Source: Isoetes taiwanensis
Taxonomy: Eukaryota > Streptophyta > Lycopodiopsida > Isoetales > Isoetaceae
NCBI GenBank assembly: GCA_021234155.1
Contig: JAJEKV010000006.1
Coordinates: 11,435,317 to 11,499,316 of the forward strand
Length of the DNA stretch: 64,000 bases
Direction: 5' to 3'
Below, piece by piece: positions 54,133 to 64,000 of the stretch. Made by a program: the position numbers and the translations under genes. Below the pieces are notes generated by a model. That model was not told the DNA's origin, made no database searches, and saw nothing but the letters and a program-made list of their open reading frames with translations. Position 1 is the first letter of the stretch, and every line of letters starts with the position of its first letter.

Positions 54133-54302
54133 TTTTTTATCGTCCGCTGAGACCAATCGGCCTATGGGACCCAGAAGGAGTGCAGCAAACTTATTACTGT
54201 CCAGGTTAAAAAGGGTTTTCAAGGGAAAAACCGTGGCAGTAATAAGAATGCTGTCAAACTGTACAAGTATACATCATCATGAAATAAATGTATATATACA
54301 TG

Positions 54303-54960
54303 TCAAGTGTGTGCCCGAGGACATAGCTGATCTCGCATGTCCATAACCTCCTGAAGGTATGATCCCAGCACCCGTACGGATGCTGTGCTCAATGTCACAT
54401 GTAGCGGCTGGCCAGGCCTGACAAACTCAGCATAGTGCGTTCGGATTTGATCATATGCTGGGCAACTTGGAAGGGTATGAGATTCATCCTCAATGACTTC
54501 CATTTGGCAGCATTGACAGAGCATGTCCTGGCATTGCTCACCAATCCATCTGCCCATCTCAATTCAAAGATGATGTGCCCCTGTGCGAATGGAGGCAATA
54601 CGTCTGCGCCTTTTCATGGGAAAGTGGGTACGTAGGTAGCATTGCGGGCCTCGTTCCAATGTGGGATTTATGTGGTGCTGGTAGTGTGCTGTCTTGACAT
54701 GTTCAAGGGCATTGGCTTCCCAAAGCTTGCTGAGGAAGCAAGCGTCAAAATATTGCCTCAAGCTATGTCGATCTGCTTCTATTTGCACATGTATGCATAT
54801 GTGCTCCTGCACATTCCATCTAGCCAACCATTGAGCTCTCTTTTCCCTCCAGCAGGCCTTGAGGCGCTGCGGCCCCATTGCCATGATATAAGCTAGTTTA
54901 GGGAGACGAGCATCGTCCCACCTTCTGAAAATAGACAATGTGGCGATCAAGGGCCACCCT
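54303..54960 (-). pseudogene. LINE-C ORF2 C-terminal zinc-finger region
   Basis: The frame 54950-54564 is Arg/Trp-rich (CWREKRAQWLARWNVQEH), followed in shifted frames by MLCQCCQMEVIEDESHTLP then SCPAYDQIR. This is the C-x2-C...H...C finger also seen in LINE-A and LINE-2a. One to two shifts separate it from RT. Confidence 0.75.
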
Positions 54961-55212
54961 CTGAAGAGGCAAGAATCATGTCTCCTGCAGTAGAATTTGA
55001 TATGGGACTGTGGACTTCATCCTTAATGCTTGTACTAATAAGGCTTTCTGCACCTACTCCAAGTCATTCCAAGTAGCGAGGGATACCACTGGGCCCCATA
55101 CTTCAACCGAGTATAAAAGGACATGCTCCACTAAGACCTTGAACAGGTGTGACTGATGGGCCCAATCATACAACTCCGCTCTATGACTATTGTTTTGCAT
55201 TGCATATAGTGC

Positions 55213-56648
55213 CTACCAGCCCGCCGTCACTTTTAGCCGTATGGATGTGTCCCAGTGCATAGTAGAAGGAAACTCCACTCCCAAATATTTGTATGTAGAT
55301 GCTACTTCCACATTCTGCCCTTGGTAACTGAAGGAGGGGATCCTCGGCTGACGTGAAGATGATATGAAAACCACCTTAGTCTTGGTCAGGTTGACGCGCA
55401 TATCAGTCGCTTGGCAGAATGTGTCCAGGGCATCGAGATGCCGTTGCATATCTGCTGGTGTGTAAGCTAGAAGGTCCATATCATCAGCATATCAAATGTC
55501 TGATGATCTGGTAGAGAAGGTGAGCTCCATCGCCCCCATTATCAGCAAGCCAGCTCTCCAATTGATCAATGTAAAGACCAAACAATGTTGGGGAGAGAGG
55601 GCATCCCTGATGAACCCCGATACTACCATCAAATGGTTAGCTTGTCGGCTACAACCGACTCGAGCATCTTTCATATTGCCTGTACACTGCATTCTACAAA
55701 TCTACAGGAACCCCCAACTGTCGCAATCTTGCCCATAGTTTTTCCCGAGGCACAGTGTCAAACGCCTTCGCAAAATCCACAAAGCAACAATATAGATCCT
55801 GACGGCGGTTCCTGCTGTCTTCAACCAGAGTTCGCAACGTAAGATGTGGTCAATGGTTGAGTGTCGGGGTCTGAATCCTGCCTGGGTGAGAGCCCGCACC
55901 TCTGCTGCCTCTGCCCAGCCCGTCAACTGCTGCTCTCGAATTCCAACAAGCAGTTTTGCAAACACCGAACTGACCATGATTGTTCAGTAATTGGCTGGGT
56001 AGTGTGGGTCACCTGCCTTATAGATGGGAACAACTCTGCTATTGGTCCACTGCAACAGAAAGCCTTCATGTAATGCCTTATTGAACAAGGCGGTCAGTAC
56101 TGGTATTATGGATGGCTCTGCCCATTAAGCAATTCTGCATGCATACCATCCAGGTCTGGGGCTTTTCCATTGGCAATACGCTGTAAGCCTTGTTCCACGT
56201 ACGAATCTGTAATTTCCAGCACTGGGCCTTCTTCCATGGGCAATGCTGCATGTGCACCCTGAAAGTCGTATAGCTGTTGCAAGTATTGCCTCCACTGCTC
56301 GGGAGTGATATTCCATGTGGGTTGTACTGGCTTTCTAAGAACCCTTCGCCAGAAGGTCCTGGGGTGACGTTCCAGGAGGTAAAACATTTCCCTTTGATGC
56401 GCTGCAATGTACCTGGCTTTCTTAGCTTTAAGGAAGATGCGGTACTGTCTGACTGCATGTGGGCGTAAAGCAGGGTCTGTGACTTGGTGGAGCCAGCGTT
56501 TGTGTTCCTTGCACTCTGCATCAAACCATTGATTACGTGGGAAGGTTGTGTTCCTTGAGGTCCATCGCGGGCAGCTTATCCCAAAGCACCTCTCTGCCGC
56601 AGTCATAAGCAGCCGGCCTGTCTGTTGCTCTAGTATAGGATATTGCAA
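55213..56648 (-). pseudogene. LINE-C reverse transcriptase (broken)
   Basis: The frame 56648-56106 reads NQWFDAECKEHKRWLHQV and IANGKAPDLDGMHAELLNG (RT box 1). The frame 55977-55702 reads MVSSVFAKLLVGIREQQ and TQAGFRPRHSTIDHI. Next, GCPL-type sequence is disrupted. The active site YADDMDLLAYTPADM is at about 55490-55450, with LTKTKVVFISSS after it. At least four shifts. All boxes are in the canonical order and the catalytic Asp pair is intact. Confidence 0.82.
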
Positions 56649-57690
56649 AATTCTGCCAGGTCATCTATAAGCATCTGGGCATAAGCCCCTGCATGTTCAT
56701 AATTCAATCGCAGCTGGGGCATGTGAAGAGTTGTTGCACCGGGGGTTCGCACAACCTGCCAAGCCAACTTCAAGTAAAGTGGTAAGTGGTCTGAGTCGAT
56801 CTCTTCATCCCTATTAGTTGTTCCCACCTGGAAGTGCTTGACGACATGCATATCCTGCTCAGGCACCAGCACATAGTCCACCACACTAGATCCTCCCCCC
56901 TGGTTTTTCCTGTCTACAAGTGCTCTTGCAGGTGGACGGCCATTGTGCGAGTCCATTTCAGATTACCAGATCAAAGATACCGCAGAGCAAAAGCAACTGT
57001 CTACCATAGCGCGTGACCTGATTGTCATCTGATGTCCGTGGTCAAACTCCTTCTGCAGGACGCATCTGCAATAGATCATCAGTCAAGGGATCAAATCTCA
57101 TGAGTATGATAATGACACTGTCCAACTACTTATGTCGTTGTATGTCATCATATAGATCGATATAGGGGTCCAGCCTATCCACATCCGAGTGGGTGTGATA
57201 AAAGTTGCTTTCTGCATATGGAAAGTAGCAGGCAGCCACAAAGAGGAGTTTGCTACTGCAGTTCTGCACTCGCACCCACAGGTACCGGTTGTGTTTATCT
57301 GTCTTGAACAAGGAGATTGACTGTGTCAAGGCCGTTTGGTAGTAGCAGGAAACCCCCCCATGCCCCCGCTTTCCTATGCAATCATTGAAGATTGAGTAGA
57401 GCTGGTATCCTGGCAAGTCGGGTATCCTGTGTCCTGCATGCTCCCATGTTTCCATGAGGAAGATGAGATCCATGTCTGCGGCAACTGATGAGACTATCTG
57501 CCTTCTGCCATGGGAAGCCCTGACAATTCCAGGAGACCATGCAGAGGCACAATTCCTATTTATTGGCAGGGGCGGCAAGTGCGAATTCAGTGGCGGCAGC
57601 AGAAGGAGGGATGGCAGAAGTGGAAGCAACCTAAGATGTGCGAGCAACAGAAGATGAGGCAACTTGAGTAGGGTGTGCGACTGTAGCATG
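56640..57690 (-). pseudogene. LINE-C APE-type endonuclease (broken)
   Basis: The frame 57689-57126 reads DLIFLMETWEHAG (catalytic Glu box), GGVSCYYQTALTQS and FFVAACYFPYAE-like sequence. It then breaks where the G-D-F-N box should be (about 57130-57080; LINE-A keeps this box). The frame 56956-56630 resumes with GGSSVVDYVLVPEQDM and SDHLPLYLKLAW (S-V-V-D-Y-V and S-D-H boxes). The reaction is target-site nicking. Confidence 0.8.
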
Positions 57691-57733
57691 GAGGGTTAGC
57701 AGGATTCGTAATAGCATTTGGCGGCCTGAAAAT

Positions 57734-58602
57734 TTACATCTTGCCCCGAATTAGTCCTGCAGCTCCTCCCTGTCTGCGAATGCTTTTAACTTTGGCCAAC
57801 TTGTGCCTGCGGTCTTCTTGTCGGGGCAGGGTCAGGTCTCGGTCAACATCTGAGGCGGTTTCCTTTAGTTTGCCTACCGGGCGCGCAGATGCCCCCGCTT
57901 TCACTTGCGCATCTCGTACGATGAACGTGACTACCCGTGGGCGGTCTGGGCGCTGGACGTCATGGCGTCTCGCCCTAATAATGTGTACCGGTGTGGGGAA
58001 TGTCATTCGAGCAAGAATCAACATTTGGAGCCGGTTAATGAGGTCCTCCCCTGCCTCTTCTGTCAAGCCACATACCACCACATTGTGGCTTCTGCGCCTC
58101 GCTCCCCGGAGCTCTCGATCGTTAGGTCAATCTTGCCGCCGCACAGAGGGAGTTGTTGGATGTCGGCGGGCATAGGCCGCGGGCCTACATTGGGGGGGGG
58201 TGGCATGGAGGCTTGGGGGGTGCGATAGTAAGACGGCCCCTCGGGCCGACGACTCTTGGGGCAGGTGGGGCTAGCAAATGTGGCGTGTATTATGGTCTCT
58301 CTTTCCTGATGCCAGGAGCTTAGCTCCTGCTGAAATTGTTGCTGCCTTGTCAATTCACGCATGCACCACTGCAATTGCTCATGAGCCTCTGCATTGAGGC
58401 CCTTGCCTTGTTCAGCGATGGCTGCCCTCAGCTGCTGCACCTTCCGATCTTGAGCTATGGAGCTATGCTCCAGTTTCTGCAAGCGAGAGTCCAGCATAGG
58501 GTTCATTGCAGATGAGGCCACTTCTTGTGTCTTGACCCTAGTTTGGAGGGCTCTCAATTGTGACTGGCTCTCTTCAAAAGTGACCTGGACTTTTCGCATC
58601 AT
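57734..58602 (-). pseudogene. LINE-C ORF1 (coiled coil + RNA-binding C-terminal domain)
   Basis: The first frame (58602-58063) opens MMRKVQVTFEESQSQLRALQ, with heptad-like hydrophobics and many Gln/Glu (coiled coil), then a Pro-rich linker. After one frameshift near 58070 the second frame (58081-57734) reads VVCGLTEEAGEDLINRLQ, RPDRPRVVTFIVRD, then LTLPRQEDRRHKLAKVKSIR with G-R-x-I-R-G-K near the end. This matches the ORF1p RRM/CTD layout (VxGLPE...RPRxVxVxF...LTxxQxxxRxxL). ORF1p coats element RNA as a chaperone. The true N-terminus lies beyond the gypsy insertion. Confidence 0.75.
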
Positions 58603-58608
58603 AGTAAC

Positions 58609-60162
58609 TGTGACGTCCCCTACTCGTGTACGGTGCTCTCACCGTATACAAACAGGAGTTCTTCCCCCACACCAGCTCCATGCTGATATAGGGCCCTCCA
58701 CATATCACTGCACCCGTAACGAGTCCCAGTGGGAAGAGTGAAGGTGTCATTCTACCCTGTCTCCCTCAGGGCCTACCTAGGCTAGCGAGGCGTAAACATA
58801 CATGTCGGTACCAACAGATCCTCCATCCACCCGGAGGGTGGTATATCAACATCTGCATAGACAATGGTCAAACACATCACATAGGGAATCCTACCCAAGG
58901 CTCGTAATCAAGGGAGAGTGACGGCTTGGTCTCGTCGAGTTCATTGCGCATGCAGAATTCATGGCAATGGAGTTGGTGGCATAAGAACATGGCATAGGGT
59001 TGTCCACTCCATCCGCCCCTCCCGTGCACACTTTGCGCAGTAGGCTGAAAGTGTCGGGACCCTGACCGTAGGCCTCACGGATGCATAGCCAAAGGGGCTA
59101 TTCACGGGTCTCATCCTCCCGTTCGATGGGGCAGGTAGGGATCACTCCCTCCAGAGATCTACATCTTTGACTCAAGGTGACTAGAGGGTCACCGCCAGCA
59201 TTCGGATCAACCCACCGGAAAGTGTACACCACTTCACGGGTGTGAGCCCATGCCTTACCCGCACTCGAGTGGTAAGCCATTAGACCTAGTCACAATGATC
59301 CCCGTAGGCTTTACACACCAGGGGATCGCTCAAGAGTCGAACATGAACCTCCCTTCTTAGCCGGGCCGCCCCCCTTAAGCCCACAAACGGTGTGTGGCTC
59401 TTGTACCTACAGGCCGAATCTACAAAGTGTGCTAGAGAGGCTACTCTAGGAGCATCAACTACAAGCTTTAGGGCCTCTACCCCCCTTCCCAATACAAGGA
59501 GTTCACAGAGATACATCATCCAAATACATCACAGAAGAACTAAAGAACTAGATCTAATCATAGAGTTAGGTTAGTTAGTTAGTGTCCAGAGATCTAAGAT
59601 CTAGATAGTTTATGGGCAATTTAATAGTCTAAACCTACCGATTCTATGACTAGAAGACGGTTTAAGCTATTAAATTGACCAAATACCTGATCCTTGAGTG
59701 GCTCCTCCTGACCTGAGTTCAACCATCCTGCTGGGCTGATCGAATTCAGGGGAACTGATGGCGCAATTCGCTTGGGCGGCGTCTGGGAGGCGGTTTTGGC
59801 TCCTGGGGCAGCCAAAACTGAGCTCTAAAACCCTAAGGAAAAACTAGCAAGCTAGGGTTTTCCTACCCTAAATAGACATGGGGTTTAGGCTAGGGTTTCC
59901 AATTATCCCTTTTTGGCATGTGGGATAATTGGAAAGGGCCCACTTGCCATTAATGGCTAGGTGGCAAAATGTGTCTACATGGAAAAGTGTGCATAAGTGC
60001 ACATTAATAACATGTGAACATACCTAGCAAGTTGCCCCTAGGGCTACTACACGGGCTATCCGCGCGGGTACACGCACGATTGAAAGTGGCGCGGTACGCT
60101 GCGATGGCCGAGGCGGTATGAAGATAACGCGGGACCGTATCTAATCGTTTTGGAACGCCACA
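58609..60162 (-). repeat. 3' LTR of element 2 (1554 bp)
   Basis: On the minus strand it begins TGTGGCGTTCC and ends GGGGACGTCACA. It is shorter than element 1's LTRs because the ACATGGAAATGTG subrepeat array is contracted (about 59965-60020). The TATA region is degraded (CCCTTCTTAGCC where element 1 has CTCCTTATAAGCC). Confidence 0.92.
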
Positions 60163-60175
60163 TTCTCCTCACCTT
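60163..60175 (-). promoter_or_regulatory. polypurine tract of element 2
   Basis: Minus-strand AAGGTGAGGAGAA abuts the LTR. A second copy (AAGGTGGGGAGA) lies at about 60210-60221. Confidence 0.85.
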
Positions 60176-60221
60176 GAAATGATCTTTGTCGCGCGGCAAA
60201 GCATCGGGGTCTCCCCACCTT

Positions 60222-61040
60222 GGGATCTTCCTAACTGCAACCGCAATCAACGTGATGCATACAATATAATAGTTATACATTTACCAGGATTACCCTAAGG
60301 TAATATTTTTTTAAAACATTATCACGTCATCATACTATGGAATACTTAACAATTCATAACATCATTAAACAAGGTATTCGCTATCTCAGTTATTATGACA
60401 TTAAGTTATACAAAATTTCAACATTTCATATCTATAATTATTGTTCGAGGTACTCTTCGTTCCTTGCGACACATTCCAACAAAATTTGTGTTGCAAGTCT
60501 TCGTAGCTCGACCTCCTTGCCCTCCGGAGCGCTCTATTGGCCTGCAGGTCGATACTACGTTAGTACCATTTTAATTATTTAATAAATTTTTGGTTATATG
60601 GTGACCACCCCACCTATCTACATGGATGCATGGCTAATCTCCCGGCGTAGGAAGAGGGTGAATCTTCCATTATGGCCATGGAGGTAGCGCCTATATGCCT
60701 ATATGCCGCTCATGCCTACACCCTAGTTGCCCGGTGGAGGATAGGTCCTTCCTCAAGATATGGGGCGTGAAGGCCTGATTCCTCCTATCAAAGCATATAT
60801 GGGGCTAGAGGTGCTTTTCCTATCAGTGCATTCCTTAATGACCTCCTTTCTCTCGAGGTCGTCTACTTCCGTGGGACAGAAGTAGACTTTCTAATCTACC
60901 TTCCACTCGCCCAAGCGAAAACGCGGTCATGCCTACGTTGACATTACACCACGCCCTAGAGATCACCATAGTGGTCTCATCATCGCCATAATAACGCATG
61001 CGACCCATACCAAGCATAGGTGGCATCGTAGATTAATCCT
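60222..61040 (-). other. 3' untranslated region of element 2
   Basis: Collinear with 10640-11435. Carries the conserved hairpin at 60463-60497. No reading frame. Confidence 0.6.
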
Positions 61041-61042
61041 AA

Positions 61043-61513
61043 CTACACAAGAATTAACCTACACAAATCGACATGCCTGAGCCGATTTCCGGAGATGACC
61101 TTACCGCCCCATTGCTCCATAAACCTGTGGGTACTGTTTTCTAAATCCCTCTTAAGTACCCATGTCGCGTCTTCCACTGGCAAGTGTTTCCACTTGACCA
61201 AATACTGGAGGAATTCTGATCTCCTTGTTTTCTTGAAAGCTTTATCAAGAATCAATTCTGGAACTATTTCCAGCTGCTCCTCCGTCATTTCCAACAACGT
61301 TGGAGTGTCCAAGACTTCGTCTGGGTTTGGAGTGTGCTTCTTCAACAAACTCACATGGAAGACCTTATGAATCTTTAGGTGTGCTGGCAATTCTAACTTG
61401 TAGGATTGATTACCTACTCTCTTAATTATTCTGAAAGGTCCAGCCCACCTTGGAGCAAGCTTCTTGCAATTCCGATCCCGAAGCTTTGCACCTTCACCTT
61501 GATCTTGAGCCAT
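61043..61513 (-). CDS. integrase C-terminus with chromodomain-like tail, element 2
   Basis: An open 156-residue frame that reads LAPRWAGPFRIIKRVGNQSY, KIHKVFHVSLLKKHTPNPDE (the GPF...HxVFHVSxLK integrase signature), then YLVKWKHLPVEDATWVLKRD. The L-V-K-W-K-x-L-P-x-x-x-A-T-W core is the chromodomain-like module of chromoviruses, which directs integration to marked chromatin. The stop at 61043 is the true pol end, since the 3'UTR follows. The upstream boundary is a frameshift near 61513, so this is the C-terminal part of pol rather than a separate gene. Confidence 0.85.
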   Translation of the reverse strand: MAQDQGEGAKLRDRNCKKLAPRWAGPFRIIKRVGNQSYKLELPAHLKIHKVFHVSLLKKHTPNPDEVLDTPTLLEMTEEQLEIVPELILDKAFKKTRRSEFLQYLVKWKHLPVEDATWVLKRDLENSTHRFMEQWGGKVISGNRLRHVDLCRLILV

Positions 61514-62300
61514 ACATCATCTCCAACTTTGAACTCTCCGACCGTTTCGATGCTTGTCGTGATGCTCTTTGTCGACTTCTTGCTGCTAGCAGATACCCTC
61601 GAACCTCTTCCACAAGCTGCCGCGATATCGGCCAACATCTGCCGCGAACTTCCACTTTTGACGCGGGGGTTGTGCCAAGTGTCCGAGTTAGGCGGTAGCC
61701 GTAATTGATCATAAACGGCGACATTTGGGATGATTCACGCTTGGTGCTATTGTATGCAAACTCCACCAAGTGAATAAATTCTTCCCACATACTTTGCTTA
61801 TTCGGACATAGTTTCAGAAGCATGTCTTCTAAGATCCTGTTGGTCCGCTCGATGCGCCATCCGGTGCGAGGATGATACGCCCGTGCTCATGGATAGCTTG
61901 GTCTGAATCGTCGAAAGAGGTCTTGCCAAAAGGCACTCATGAACGGGATCCTCACGGAGATAATCTCCCTTGGCATGCCATGAAGCCAAGATCTCTTTGG
62001 TGAAGAGCTTTGCCGTATCCATAGCATTTTATGTCGGTGGTCCGCAAGGCACAAAATGTGCCATCTTCGACAACTTGTCGGCCACTACCATCAAGGCATC
62101 CTTGCCTCTCGGCATTTTTGGGAGTCCCTGTGATGAAATCCATGCCGATTACCTCCCACTTGGCGTTTGGCACCGCTAATGGCTCTAATGCCCACGAATT
62201 AAGCTGCTTCGCCTTACCGCCCGCGGGCTGGCATAGTGACATTCCTTGATGTAGCGAGCTATTTGCTTCTTCATTCCTGGCCAATAATAGCTACGCTGAC
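61500..62300 (-). pseudogene. integrase zinc finger and core, element 2 (broken)
   Basis: Minus-strand landmarks are YYWPGMKKQIARYIKEC (about 62290-62235, zinc-binding HHCC region), [19 protein letters not shown] (about 62170-62110, first catalytic Asp), MWEEFIHLVEFAYNSTKRES (61790-61730) and FMINYGYR. Shifts occur between these. DNA strand transfer is the family role. It is the better-preserved reference for the same segment of element 1. Confidence 0.82.
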
Positions 62301-63120
62301 TTTGAAATATGTTTTCATGAATCCCGCATGGCCAGCTATTGGGCTGTTCAGCGTGTCATGGAGGATCAACTTCCTTACACCGATGATTCGGTGCGCATAA
62401 CTTGTTCTTATGGTATAACAGGTTGCCTTCCTTCTTATAATGCTTGAAGGCCTCCGGCTCTTTATCGATTTCTAGCCTCCTTAGAGAGGCTTGCCCATAT
62501 CCCTTTGAAATCCACATCCGTTGGCAAGGACTCTTCAATCTTCTTACCAAAGTATTTGGAGAAAGGCCGAAATTGCGTTTGCAATGCACTCTAGTTGTGG
62601 GGATGCCTTGAAAGCATACGCGCTACCACATTGAGCTTCCCATTGCAGACTATATCAAAGTCATATTCTTCGAGGAACTCCATCCATCTCCGCTTTCATT
62701 AAGGTGTGGTTGCGTTGAATACATATTGGAGGCTCGATGGTCGGTATCCATTGGAACTTCCTTCCCAAGAGATAGTGCCTCCATATTCTTAATGCCCCCG
62801 ACAACATAAAGCAATTCGATCGATGCACGTTGGGTAGCAGCGTCTCGGCGTCGTTCATCTTCCCCGAATCATACGCTACCACCGCTCTTCTTGCATAAGC
62901 ATTGCACTGTAGCTATCTTACTGCATCTGTTGCTACAAGCTTATCTTTCTCTCGGTCCGCGGGGTCAAGGCAGGGTCGCCGTCGAGCTTCTTTCAACAAT
63001 TCAAACCCCTTTTGGGCTTTCTTGTGCCAATGCTCTACCCAATCTTTCACCTTCTACGCCCTCGTCAGTGCATTATAATGGGGCTGCTATCTTGTAAAGT
63101 TCTTCACGAACTTCTGTAGT
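62300..63120 (-). pseudogene. RNase H region, element 2 (broken)
   Basis: It lies between RT and integrase in the standard order. Frames are short (for example 62589-62356 and 62882-62661, the latter reading YDSGKMNDAETLL) and catalytic residues could not be assigned. Called by position and collinearity with element 1. Confidence 0.5.
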
Positions 63121-64000
63121 ACCGCTAGGCCGAGAAAAACTTCGACCTCGTGCACATTCTTTCGGCCGACCCTTTGAATCTTGCTTCAATCTTGGCGGGG
63201 TCCGTCGAGATGCCTTCGCCGAGATCACATGATCGGGGTATTCCACCTTCTCTCGTTGCGAAGTGGCGCCCGACAACTTGGCGATAACTGGTGCCTCTTC
63301 AACTTCTCTAGCACCCTTCTCAAGTGTTGCGCGTGCTCTTCAAGGGATCCGCTATACACCAAAATGTCATCAAAGAAAACAATCACAAAGGTGTCTAGGA
63401 ACTCCTCAAGATATCGATTCATGAGCCTCATGAACGTTGCGGGGGCATTTGATAAGCCGAAGGCATTACCGTGAACTCATAATGCCCATACCGCGTCCTG
63501 AAGGCGGTCTTGTGGATATCTTCCTCTTTTTATCAGGTTCGATGATAACCCGACCTTAAGTCCATTTTGGAGAAGATCTTTGCTCCTTGAAGGTGATCCA
63601 TCAAGTCGTGCGATCCGGGAAGCGATACTTGTTAATGGTGTGCTTATTCAACTGCCTATAGTCTATGCACATCCTCAAAGATCCATCCTTCTTCTTGACA
63701 AAAGAATGGGCGCTCCAAGCGTAGACACTAGGTCTAATGAAACCTGGGTGGAGCAGCCTCTAGAATCGCTTCTTCAACCCGACAACTCCCCTGGATTTGT
63801 CATTCTATATGAGCCTTGCTTGTTGGCTTTGTTCAGATTCGAGTGCTATCTCGCACTCGACTCCCCTATAAGGAGGGAGCCGCTTGATCTCATCTGGAAA
63901 GAGATCGTGGAACTCGTGATCAACTTAGCTATTTGCTTGACAACTTCTGCCGGAGCATCTTGTCTTCTTTGCTTCCTTCCAATTCCGGCTCACTAATCTC
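63120..64000 (-). pseudogene. reverse transcriptase, element 2 (runs off window)
   Basis: The frame 63431-63225 reads [20 protein letters not shown] followed by [20 protein letters not shown], an intact FFDD active site at about 63366-63371. Immediately upstream, [11 protein letters not shown] matches the family PFGLxNAPATF. Further up, LHQ/MDLRSGYHQI-type and [10 protein letters not shown]-type segments are readable in other frames. The N-terminal part and gag lie beyond 64000. Confidence 0.85.

Larger units (their letters stand above)
54133..58608 (-). mobile_element. LINE-C, non-LTR retrotransposon (family 1), cut by gypsy element 2
   Basis: Minus-strand order is ORF1 (58602-57734), endonuclease (57690-56640), RT (56648-55213), C-terminal finger (54960-54303), 3' end GGCCGATTGG...GGACGATAAAA and microsatellite. 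Its 5' part is severed at 58608/58609 by the LTR of element 2. The remaining 5' end is expected beyond the window, on the far side of that element. Confidence 0.9.
58609..64000 (-). mobile_element. Ty3/gypsy chromodomain element 2 (same family, partial in window)
   Basis: Includes the 3' LTR (58609-60162), PPT (60163-60175), 3'UTR, and minus-strand integrase-chromodomain, RNase H and RT up to the edge. The left flank GTAAC (58604-58608) is the expected target duplication; its partner should lie to the right of the 5' LTR beyond the window. It is collinear with element 1 but independently inserted, and better preserved in coding parts (for example the intact 156-codon chromodomain frame). Confidence 0.9.

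Overview
The window looks like repeat-dense intergenic DNA from a land plant with a large genome. The evidence is a chromodomain-bearing Ty3/gypsy retrotransposon with an initiator-Met-tRNA primer site, Ty1/copia and plant L1-type (DUF4283-like) remnants, strong-Kozak ATGs and spliceosomal-type splice signals. Several LINEs here do not look like the plant L1 clade, which leans me towards a fern, other non-seed plant or gymnosperm; this is inference.

Only two host genes are supported. A partial gene of unknown function runs off the left edge (1-830, minus), probably with a 5'UTR intron. An intronless-CDS VIT/CCC1-family metal transporter lies at 32526-33629 (minus). Nearly everything else is mobile DNA in various states of decay.

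Layout: 1-830 host gene; 1.2-8.8 kb unclassified DNA with microsatellites, tandem duplications and a foldback (MITE-like) element; 8848-22264 a complete minus-strand Ty3/gypsy chromodomain element with 1.7-kb LTRs, ATGTT target duplication, PBS, duplicated PPT, broken gag-pol and an unusual ~4.2-kb leader; 22.5-23.3 kb an internally deleted second gypsy family ending in a 312-bp palindrome; 23.7-27.7 kb two long direct repeats flanking a pogo/Tigger-like transposase pseudogene; 28.2-32.1 kb a degenerate copia element (minus) interrupted by an old, opposite-strand LTR of the 8.8-kb element's family; 32.5-33.6 kb VIT gene; 35.4-38.8 kb LINE-A; 38.8-40.5 kb gypsy gag remnant (plus); 40.5-41.1 kb LINE 3' fragment; 41.4-42.1 kb short TRIM/SMART-like repeats; 43.6-45.9 kb LINE-2b; 46.6-50.6 kb a nearly complete LINE-2a; 52.3-53.9 kb poly(A)-tailed L1-type ORF1 remnant; 54.1-58.6 kb LINE-C, cut at 58608 by a second copy of the gypsy family (58609 to the window end).

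The best candidates for something undescribed are: (1) the gypsy element's leader, which carries two gene-like modules, each preceded by a pair of conserved hairpins and a TATA box; (2) the non-L1 LINEs, whose copies share a 3' terminal motif but each end in a different microsatellite; and (3) the VIT/CCC1 protein, which has a bacterial-style long cytosolic loop. Many frameshifts in young-looking elements may be consensus errors at GC/CpG-rich sites, so broken reading frames should be read with care. All homology statements are from reading motifs by eye; no database search was run.
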